The notes under the pieces: generated by a model
Database searches by the model: none
What the model was told of the DNA's origin: nothing
Seen by the model: only the letters and a program-made list of their open reading frames with translations
Source of the DNA: Solibacillus sp. FSL W7-1464
GTDB lineage: Bacteria; Bacillota; Bacilli; Bacillales_A; Planococcaceae
NCBI RefSeq assembly: GCF_038004425.1
Contig: NZ_JBBORC010000001.1
Location: 1,093,001 to 1,157,000, forward strand
DNA length: 64,000 nucleotides
Direction of reading: 5' to 3'
Shown: positions 57,854 through 64,000 of the stretch, in pieces
How positions within the stretch are numbered: position 1 is the first letter of the stretch
How the letters are laid out: each line of letters begins with the position of its first letter
Position numbers and translations under genes: made by a program

Positions 57854-58807
57854 ATGATACCGATTGTGTCTGTAATTGTGGCAACACATAATGTTGAATA
57901 TTCAATCAGAGAATGTCTGAAAAGCCTGCAGCAGCAAACATTGCAAGAAATCGAAGTGTTGATTATGAATAACGGTTCTTCTAAAGGAACAGCTCTTATT
58001 TGTGAGGAATTCGTCAGTGAGGATGAGCGTTTTAGTTTATTTAACGCACAAAGACTGACGCTGAGTGAAGCGCGTAATTACGGGATTCAGGAAGCAACAG
58101 GTAAATATATTGCCTTTATGGATGGACATGATTTTGTGGAAAGTACGATGTATGAGAAGCTCGTGCAGCGTGCAGAGCAGAAACATGCGGATCTTGTCCT
58201 GTGCGGCTATACGAAATACTGGCCGGAAACGGAGCGCAGAAAACAGGTGAAGGTGAGTGAAGCCTTATTAACAAAACCGAACCCTGTTAATTATTATCTG
58301 ACAAAGCACACTGAGGCGTATATCATGCCATGGAACAAACTGTTTTTGCGTTCCATCATTATGGAGGAACAATTATATTTTGATAACCACCCATTTTTTG
58401 AGGATGTCGAGTTTATCGCGCAGTACTTATCTTTTGCGAAAAAGATCGCGATTGTAAATGAACCGCAGTATAACTTTGTGCAATATGAAGACATGCTGAT
58501 GAAAAACTACAGTCCATCCATTGCCCATTCCCATGCGCAGACATATGCACACTTGAAGCAGTTTTTTGATAAAAGGCAATACCGCAATGTGATGGAAGGT
58601 TTAAATTTACGTTTGTACATTCATCGTTATCATCATGTGTTGTTAACTTCGTCAAACACAAGGCAAGTGAAATCGCTGGAACGGCAGATTATCCGGGAAA
58701 GCAAAAATTTTTCACAGCTTCCATGGAATCTGCGCATGATGAAGCCGTTAGTGAAAATGAGGGTGTATCCGACATTTTTCCGGTTAGTTCATAAAGTAAA
58801 GGCCTAA
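57854..58807 (+). CDS. Family 2 glycosyltransferase
   Basis: 317 residues. GT-A start VSVIVATHNVEYSIRECL, LSEARNYGIQEATGKYIAFM, and acceptor region ending in a basic tail. The usual DDGSxD is replaced by MNNGSSKGT and the DxD by FMDGHDF, so the metal-binding pair is spaced differently; activity is likely but not certain. TAGGGGGA precedes the ATG; 26 bases after the TupA-like gene. Confidence 0.85.
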   Translation: MIPIVSVIVATHNVEYSIRECLKSLQQQTLQEIEVLIMNNGSSKGTALICEEFVSEDERFSLFNAQRLTLSEARNYGIQEATGKYIAFMDGHDFVESTMYEKLVQRAEQKHADLVLCGYTKYWPETERRKQVKVSEALLTKPNPVNYYLTKHTEAYIMPWNKLFLRSIIMEEQLYFDNHPFFEDVEFIAQYLSFAKKIAIVNEPQYNFVQYEDMLMKNYSPSIAHSHAQTYAHLKQFFDKRQYRNVMEGLNLRLYIHRYHHVLLTSSNTRQVKSLERQIIRESKNFSQLPWNLRMMKPLVKMRVYPTFFRLVHKVKA

Positions 58808-58856
58808 ATTTAATACTGTACAACTAAAATTCGAAGCTGGATAAGGGGGGATATTT

Positions 58857-59594
58857 GTGATATTAGTCGTTGGTGGAGCGGGCTTTGTTGGAAGTCATGT
58901 CGTAAATTTATTGCTGGAAAAAGGGCCGGTCGTTGTGTATGATAATTTATCCACTGGGCACCGCGGGGCAGTTGATGAGCGGGCTATTTTTATTGAAGGC
59001 GATTTAGCGGATCAGAAACGTCTAACGCAAATATTTACATTGTTTCCGGTTCACACAGTGCTCCATTTTGCAGCATCGGGTTCGGTCAAGGAGGCAATGG
59101 GCAATCCTGAATATTACTATGAAAATAATGTCGGCGGCACTTTGTCGTTGTTGAAAGTAATGCGGGCATGCCGAGTGAAAAATATTGTGTTATCTTCTGC
59201 TGCATTAGCTGGTACAGAGGAAAATGAGCTTATACAAGGGCAACCATGCATGATCGAACAGATGCTTGAAGTGTATACGAAAGCCTACGATATGAATGGC
59301 ATCGTACTTCGTTATTGTAAGAGCGCCCGTGTCCAAGCTTCGGTTACGGGGAGTCCTGAAGCTGCGATTCCTGAAAGCGCAGGAAACCAGGAGGGTAGCA
59401 ATATAAGCGATGTAGCAAATGCCTATGTTTCGGCACTCGAAGCGCTGGAGCGGGAGGAGCCGGCATTTAGGATGTATGATTTGTCGGCGGTTAGTTCAAA
59501 AAACAGACATCCGGAGCATGGCTGGCATGCAGAACGAAATGTCCATGAATTGATAGAAGATGCCTGGAATTGGCAACAAAACTCGAAATGTTAG
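58857..59594 (+). CDS. GalE-like epimerase with missing catalytic YxxxK
   Basis: 245 residues, shorter than GalE (about 330). The NAD motif GGAGFVG (6-12), VYDNLSTGH, GDLADQ and HFAASGSV are intact. In the catalytic part, after VLSSAALAG, the segment that should hold YGxSK is shortened and contains neither Tyr nor Lys in place; the chain resumes at MIEQMLEVYTKAYDMNGIVLRY. The C-terminus is also condensed (SDVANAYVSALEAL). Either a decaying gene or a binding-only homologue. GTG start with AAGGGGGG. Followed by a terminator before ymdB. Confidence 0.8.
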   Translation: MILVVGGAGFVGSHVVNLLLEKGPVVVYDNLSTGHRGAVDERAIFIEGDLADQKRLTQIFTLFPVHTVLHFAASGSVKEAMGNPEYYYENNVGGTLSLLKVMRACRVKNIVLSSAALAGTEENELIQGQPCMIEQMLEVYTKAYDMNGIVLRYCKSARVQASVTGSPEAAIPESAGNQEGSNISDVANAYVSALEALEREEPAFRMYDLSAVSSKNRHPEHGWHAERNVHELIEDAWNWQQNSKC

Positions 59595-59602
59595 CTTCTT
59601 AC

Positions 59603-59634
59603 GCTGTTACAAATCATTTTGTAGCAGTTTTTTT
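59603..59634 (+). terminator. Terminator between the locus and ymdB
   Basis: GCTGTTACAAA and TTTGTAGCAG around TCAT, followed by TTTTTT; separates the polysaccharide block from ymdB. Confidence 0.88.
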
Positions 59635-59662
59635 GCGTCTAGCGTGGGAAAAATGATAAACT
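59633..59662 (+). promoter_or_regulatory. Possible ymdB promoter
   Basis: TTGCGT (59633-59638), 18 bp, TAAACT (59657-59662), about 38 bases before the ATG. Weak match. Confidence 0.35.
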
Positions 59663-59700
59663 AGTACGATGTTGAAGAAGAGAAAGAGTGGTTTTTAAAA

Positions 59701-60498
59701 ATGAAAGTATTATTTATTGGCGATATTGTCGGTTCAATTGGTCGCGATGCGGTAGAGCAGTATTTGCCTCGATTGAAGAAGAAATATAATTTGGATGTAG
59801 TGATTGCAAACGGTGAAAACGCTGCAGCAGGGCGCGGCATTACACGTGCGATCTACAATGATTTACTGCAAATGGGTGTCGATGTCATTACGATGGGGAA
59901 CCATACATGGGACAACAAAGACATTTTTGATTTTATCGATGATGCCGATTACTTAGTACGTCCGGCAAACTTTTCGAAAGATGCGCCAGGACGCGGTATG
60001 ACACAAGTGTCGAAAAACGGTGTGACCATTTCGGTTATCAATCTCCATGGACGTGTATTTTTACCGCCGCATGAAGATCCGTTTGCGATGGCAGTCGAAA
60101 TGGTCGAAGAAGCGAAAAAAACGTCGCCAATCGTATTTGTCGATTTCCATGCTGAAGCAACAAGTGAGAAAATCGCATTAAGCTGGCATCTGGACGGCAA
60201 AGCATCCGTAGTTGTCGGAACACATACACATGTCCAAACAGCGGACAACCGCATCTATCCAGGCGGTACAGCCTACATTACGGACGTTGGTATGACAGGT
60301 CCATACGATGAAGTGTTAGGCATGGGGAAAGATAACGTCATTTATAAATTCCTGACAAATATGCCGGCGCGCTACGAAGTACCAAAAAAAGGTCGCGCTG
60401 TACTAAGTGCCTTCTTCGTAGAAATCGATGATAAAACAGGAAAAGCCATCCGCCAGGAACGAGTATTGATTAATGAGGATAATCCGTTTCGTGGTTAA
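59701..60498 (+). CDS. ymdB: Metallophosphoesterase YmdB
   Basis: 265 residues, full length. Binuclear-metal phosphodiesterase: MKVLFIGDIVGSIGRDAV, NGENAAAGRGI, TMGNHTWDNK, VDFHAEATSEK, GTHTHVQTAD. In B. subtilis it hydrolyses 2',3'-cyclic nucleotides, interacts functionally with RNase Y, and controls biofilm versus motility gene expression. Here it is separated from rny by the polysaccharide block but keeps its own terminators. Confidence 0.96.
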   Translation: MKVLFIGDIVGSIGRDAVEQYLPRLKKKYNLDVVIANGENAAAGRGITRAIYNDLLQMGVDVITMGNHTWDNKDIFDFIDDADYLVRPANFSKDAPGRGMTQVSKNGVTISVINLHGRVFLPPHEDPFAMAVEMVEEAKKTSPIVFVDFHAEATSEKIALSWHLDGKASVVVGTHTHVQTADNRIYPGGTAYITDVGMTGPYDEVLGMGKDNVIYKFLTNMPARYEVPKKGRAVLSAFFVEIDDKTGKAIRQERVLINEDNPFRG

Positions 60499-60510
60499 AT
60501 AGAATTTTAG

Positions 60511-60567
60511 ACACCTATTACTGAAGAAGGGGTAACAGCCTTTTGCGTTCAGTGATAGGTGTTTTTT
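60511..60567 (+). terminator. Terminator after ymdB
   Basis: ACACCTATtACTGAA pairs with TTCAGTgATAGGTGT around a 25-base loop, followed by TTTTT. Confidence 0.8.
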
Positions 60568-60604
60568 ACTAAGGGTTATTTAGGGTAAAGATTTAAAGCT
60601 GAGT

Positions 60605-60810
60605 TGATTGGAATGGAGGGGAGGAGACTCCACCGGGAACAGCAAAATTTATTTTGCGACGAAAGCGAAGCGACAGGAGCACCGAGTGAGAGGAGGAACA
60701 AAAGCTAAAAACGCCACGTCCTGTGGCAACGCTTTTGTGACCAACATCGTGTTGGCCTCGTGCCCGGGGAAAGCGTCCGACCCGGAATGGAAATCAACGG
60801 ACTTTATGAA
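60605..60810 (+). repeat. Dispersed intergenic repeat, copy B, with a double hairpin
   Basis: The 48-bp core at 60712-60759 has hairpin 1 (GCCACG-tcc-TGTGGC) and hairpin 2 (CCAACA-tcg-TGTTGG). Compared with copy A, a T-A pair of hairpin 1 is C-G here. The leader aatggaggggaggagactcc and the tail ggggaaagcgtccg..cggaatggaaatcaac resemble intergenic repeats common in Bacillales. No gene in 60568-61009. Confidence 0.75.
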
Positions 60811-61027
60811 AAGGCAAAAATTATTTAATCGCGTTTGAAGATTAATAAAATGTACTGAGGCTTACATTTGCAACCCATTCCACAAACCTGTAAAATCTGT
60901 TGAATATTTAGGAACAGACAATGGCATTCGAAAAGAAATTAGAATAAAATGGGAAATGCGTGGAAATAATAGTAGCACGGTAAACCGTCGAACAAAGATG
61001 GTTTGAATAAAAGAGGTGGAAACAAAA

Positions 61028-61522
61028 ATGAGAAAAATACTCGCTTGGGTGATTGTTGTATTGTGGATGATGCTCATTTTTTACTTTTCACAACAACCCG
61101 TATTCGATTCAAGAGATTTGAGTTCTAGTATTACAAAACAACTGATAGAGTTTGCTGAAAAAGTGACACCACTGGAGAATGTACAGGAAAGCCAGGTGCA
61201 TCACCTCGTCCGGAAAAATGCGCATTTCACGATTTACTTTTTCCTTGGTATTTTTGCACTGCTGGCATTGAAATTAACCGGTTTAAAGCATTCATGGAGT
61301 GCAGTCATTGCCTTAGTACTATGCATGGTTTACGCGGTTACCGATGAATATCATCAGCTCTTTGTTGAAGGGAGAGGGGCACAGCTGAAAGATGTTTTCA
61401 TCGATTGGGCAGGGGCTGCGGCGGGCATTGCTGTTGCGACACTTTTCGGTTTGATCGGCAAAACAGCCAAGGCTCGTTCGGAAAACAGAAAAAGCACCCG
61501 TTTCAAAGTAAGCGAACATTAA
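61028..61522 (+). CDS. VanZ-family membrane protein
   Basis: 164 residues, four membrane helices. Family signs: FYFSQQP early, HxxRKNAHFTIYFFLGIFALL in the middle, and TDEYHQLFVEGRGAQLKDVFIDWAGAAAG near the end. VanZ-like proteins are common in Bacillota; some confer teicoplanin tolerance, most have no known role. ATG 61028 has AGAGGTGG upstream; the GTG at 61016 overlaps that site. Basic C-terminal tail. Confidence 0.88.
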   Translation: MRKILAWVIVVLWMMLIFYFSQQPVFDSRDLSSSITKQLIEFAEKVTPLENVQESQVHHLVRKNAHFTIYFFLGIFALLALKLTGLKHSWSAVIALVLCMVYAVTDEYHQLFVEGRGAQLKDVFIDWAGAAAGIAVATLFGLIGKTAKARSENRKSTRFKVSEH

Positions 61523-61609
61523 TTGCTAGGTTGTTGAATAATCATGAATAGCTCCCCGTTTTTATGAATATGTATATATGTACATGAAATAAAAGGAAGG
61601 GAGCACAGG

Positions 61610-61690
61610 ATGAAAGAGCGATGGAAATGGGGGATTATCACCGTTATGGTTTTTTGCATCGTATCGCTGATCATCTCGCTCAATAGTTGA
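61610..61690 (+). CDS. 26-residue membrane peptide
   Basis: A short ORF with an excellent AAGGAAGGGAG ribosome site 7 bases before the ATG. The product has a charged start (MKERWKW), one hydrophobic helix (GIITVMVFCIVSLIISL) and ends NS. It lies between the VanZ gene and a terminator. Family not recognised; small single-helix peptides often regulate membrane enzymes or transporters. Confidence 0.6.
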   Translation: MKERWKWGIITVMVFCIVSLIISLNS

Positions 61691-61738
61691 ACGTGAACGT
61701 GATATTAGGTAAAGCCAATAGATGCTAATTGAATGATC

Positions 61739-61783
61739 GAGAGTAGAACTTTGTCGAATACAAAGTTTTACTCTCTTTTTTTA
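61739..61783 (+). terminator. Terminator after the small peptide gene
   Basis: GAGAGTAGAACTTTG pairs with CAAAGTTtTACTCTC around TCGAATA, then TTTTTTT. Confidence 0.92.
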
Positions 61784-61827
61784 GGGAATATTGAATAGTT
61801 TCAAATCAATTAGAATATGATAAAATT

Positions 61828-61881
61828 ACTATACATTTGGTTAAAGATGTAAATTACAATTTATCTTTCAAAATGTATAGT
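61828..61881. promoter_or_regulatory. Large imperfect inverted repeat upstream of the second polysaccharide locus
   Basis: ACTATACATTT (61828-61838) pairs with AAATGTATAGT (61871-61881), and inside AAAGAT (61843-61848) pairs with ATCTTT (61863-61868); loop 14 bases. No T run follows, so it is not a simple terminator. It stands about 180 bases before the dehydratase gene. Confidence 0.6.
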
Positions 61882-62057
61882 ACTATTTTAAGTTATTTAC
61901 ATAAGAAAGGGGATAGCGTAAATCGTTCGGCATGCAAGAAAATATTTATCGCCAAATTTTCGGGCGGGTTGAGCCGTAATGCCTAACAATCCGGAAGTGC
62001 ACAGAAATACTGAGGGAATCATCGGAATATATATTGTCTAGTCGGGGAGGATTTGGA

Positions 62058-63893
62058 TTGAGCTATACTGCAAGATACACGACTTTTTCCATTTTGGATT
62101 CATTGATTGTCGTGTCGGCCATTTTTATCAGCTATTTTTTACTGCATCCGTCGTTAGCAGTCTATTCGGATACAGTCATTGTTTTAAGTGCCGTCACACT
62201 GCTGGTCAGCCATCATATAACGGCACATTTTTTCCATTTGTACAACCGACTATGGAGTTTGGCATCGGTTAAAGAGTTGCTCATTATCGGCTATGCCGTT
62301 ACCACCTCTGTTATCGCAGCCAGTGCCATGCAATACGTCATTAAGCATGATATTTATTTTCGTGTGATGGCCGTTACTTGGCTCTTGCATATTTTATTGA
62401 TCGGCGGTTCGCGTTTTTTGCTGAGAGTGGCTCATGACTGGTCTGTCCCCAAACCGGCTGCAGATGTAAAACGGGTATTAATTGTCGGTGCCGGGGAGGC
62501 GGGGACAATGCTTCTGCGCAGTCTTAAGCGCAATCCGTCTGAATATCAGGTGGTAGCCATAGTAGACGATGACCTCAATAAACAGCATTTAAAACTGCTG
62601 GACGTCAATGTATGCGGGACAACGAAGGAGATTCCACAACTTGTACAGACGAAGGGAATCCAGGAAATTATTTTAGCTATTCCTTCTTTAAGCAAAAAAG
62701 AAATCCGTGAAATTTATAACCGCTTAGGAGAAACAAAAACAACAATCAAGATTATGCCGAAAATTGAAGATGTGATGACGGGAAAAGTTTCGGTGAATGA
62801 TATGCAGGAAATCAAAATCGAAGACCTGCTTGGGCGGGAGGAAGTCAAACTGGATATGGTGGCGCTCTCGAACAAACTAACGAATAAAAAGGTCCTCATC
62901 ACGGGTGCCGGCGGATCGATCGGTTCGGAAATATGCAGGCAAACCGCCCAGTTCCATCCGAAACAAATTATCATGCTTGGGCATGGAGAAAATTCCATCT
63001 ATAAAATCCATCTGGAATTATCTGAAAATACTGAATATGGGGATATCGAATTTATTCCGGTCATTGCGGATGTGCAGGACAGGGAGCGTATTTTTGAAGT
63101 TGTTCAGCAGTTGGAGCCGGATATTATTTACCATGCGGCAGCCCATAAGCATGTGCCGATGATGGAAAGCAATCCACGGGAAGCAGTAAAAAACAATATT
63201 TTCGGTACTAAAAATATAGCCGAGGCTGCCCATTTTTACGGTGTTCCGAATTTTGTCATGATTTCAACCGATAAAGCGGTCAATCCTCCGAATGTCATGG
63301 GTGCGACAAAGCGGATTGCGGAAATCATCATTCAAAACCTGGCAACATACAGCGATACAAATTTTGCTGCTGTTCGTTTCGGAAATGTTCTTGGATCAAG
63401 AGGCAGTGTTATTCCAAGATTTAAAGACCAAATTGCGGCAGGAGGGCCTGTTACGGTTACGCATCCAGATATGACCCGCTATTTTATGACGATACCGGAA
63501 GCATCCAGACTTGTGCTGCAGGCAGGAGCACTTGCCAGAGGCGGGGAAGTGTTCGTCCTCGATATGGGCGAACCGATGAAAATAGTCGATTTGGCGAAAA
63601 ACCTCATTCGACTATCCGGTTTTTCGGAAGAGGAGATCGAAATTGAATTTACCGGTATTCGTCCTGGTGAAAAAATGTACGAAGAATTATTGAATGCAGA
63701 AGAGATACAGGAAGAACATATTTACCCGAAAATTCATGTCGGGAAAGCGAGCCGGATTGAAGGGCAGCTACTGTCAAATTTACTGCAAGATATTGATGAG
63801 TGTCAGCCGTCTGAGTTAAAAGCGAAACTGATTAAAATTGCAAATGCAAAATGGAATCAGGATCTGATCGGTGTGCAGGAGACGAGTGCCTGA
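62058..63893 (+). CDS. Membrane NAD-dependent nucleotide-sugar 4,6-dehydratase, second copy
   Basis: About 611 residues. The same layout as the 27282 gene: four membrane helices, VLIVGAGEAGTM, ITGAGGSIGSEICRQ, and NVMGATKR with Met in place of the catalytic Tyr. The C-terminal two-thirds is nearly the same protein; the membrane part and the linker at about residues 125-140 differ most. TTG 62058 with GGGGAGG at 7 bases is preferred to TTG 62034. It opens a second polysaccharide gene set. Confidence 0.9.
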   Translation: MSYTARYTTFSILDSLIVVSAIFISYFLLHPSLAVYSDTVIVLSAVTLLVSHHITAHFFHLYNRLWSLASVKELLIIGYAVTTSVIAASAMQYVIKHDIYFRVMAVTWLLHILLIGGSRFLLRVAHDWSVPKPAADVKRVLIVGAGEAGTMLLRSLKRNPSEYQVVAIVDDDLNKQHLKLLDVNVCGTTKEIPQLVQTKGIQEIILAIPSLSKKEIREIYNRLGETKTTIKIMPKIEDVMTGKVSVNDMQEIKIEDLLGREEVKLDMVALSNKLTNKKVLITGAGGSIGSEICRQTAQFHPKQIIMLGHGENSIYKIHLELSENTEYGDIEFIPVIADVQDRERIFEVVQQLEPDIIYHAAAHKHVPMMESNPREAVKNNIFGTKNIAEAAHFYGVPNFVMISTDKAVNPPNVMGATKRIAEIIIQNLATYSDTNFAAVRFGNVLGSRGSVIPRFKDQIAAGGPVTVTHPDMTRYFMTIPEASRLVLQAGALARGGEVFVLDMGEPMKIVDLAKNLIRLSGFSEEEIEIEFTGIRPGEKMYEELLNAEEIQEEHIYPKIHVGKASRIEGQLLSNLLQDIDECQPSELKAKLIKIANAKWNQDLIGVQETSA

Positions 63894-63926
63894 ATTATAA
63901 ATAGAAGCAGTTGAGGGGGAAAACTA

Positions 63927-64000
63927 TTGGGAGAAACAATCAGTCTACAGGAAATAATAAAAATCATCAAAAAACGGCTCGTACTAATAATCGCGCTTAC
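63927..64000 (+). CDS. Wzz/YwqC-type chain-length determinant, N-terminal fragment
   Basis: Cut by the right edge after about 24 codons. The start GETISLQEIIKIIKKRL parallels EETISLQDIFKTLKKR of the 24958 gene, and a hydrophobic helix begins. TTG start with GAGGGGG upstream. Confidence 0.75.
   Translation, partial: MGETISLQEIIKIIKKRLVLIIAL

Overview
The window is a chromosomal segment of a low-GC Gram-positive spore former. It most resembles the Solibacillus/Lysinibacillus branch of Planococcaceae, judging from SLH-anchored surface proteins, frequent TTG starts and a B. subtilis-like gene order; this placement is inference. The first 22 kb is a conserved housekeeping block, all on the + strand: the end of an RNase J2-type gene, spoIIIE/ftsK, a GntR regulator with a nucleoside ABC importer (nupR, nupNOPQ), the EF-P-modification genes ymfF-ymfH-ymfI, ymfJ, ymfK, rodZ, pgsA, cinA, recA and rny.

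In B. subtilis rny is followed directly by ymdB. Here about 37.5 kb of surface-polysaccharide genes separates them (22.5-59.6 kb). The block opens with an SLH-domain surface protein and a membrane-anchored Ser/Thr/Gly/Asn-rich protein. A Wzz / tyrosine-kinase / PHP-phosphatase control module follows, then a membrane 4,6-dehydratase, galU, an initiating sugar transferase with an epimerase/reductase, three glycosyltransferases and a Wzy-type polymerase. An IS21-family element sits next, inserted in the relic of an IS3-family transposase. After it come another glycosyltransferase, rmlABCD for dTDP-L-rhamnose, a Wzx flippase, an asparagine-synthase-like protein without the glutaminase Cys, an E. 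coli-type UDP-glucose dehydrogenase, pgi and pgcA. Two minus-strand genes (a Wzy_C/O-antigen-ligase-like protein with a C-terminal TPR-like region and a secreted protein with an Ig-like C-terminus) precede a + strand trio: TupA-like ATP-grasp, GT2 and an epimerase lacking its catalytic YxxxK.

After ymdB come a VanZ-like protein and a 26-residue membrane peptide. A second polysaccharide locus then starts with paralogues of the 4,6-dehydratase and of the Wzz-like protein and runs off the end of the window. The two dehydratase copies are direct repeats about 35 kb apart flanking almost the whole locus. The central part (about 30-49 kb) looks clearly A+T-richer than its flanks, consistent with exchange as a cassette.

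The genes fit a Wzx/Wzy pathway. GalU, Pgi and PgcA supply UDP-glucose, Rml enzymes supply dTDP-rhamnose, Ugd supplies UDP-glucuronate, and the dehydratase plus reductase may supply a 6-deoxy-HexNAc starter. Wzx and Wzy export and polymerise the repeat unit, and the kinase/phosphatase/Wzz set controls length. The SLH protein and Wzy_C ligase raise the possibility that glycan is also attached to surface proteins.

The strongest unexplained signal is non-coding. Between recA and rny lie 22 exact copies of ATTAGAA plus 4 one-mismatch copies, all on one strand, mostly spaced 19-21 bp (about two helical turns), organised as a 355-bp tandem duplication. A second non-coding family, a double hairpin with compensatory base changes, occurs three times (near 10.15, 16.90 and 60.71 kb).
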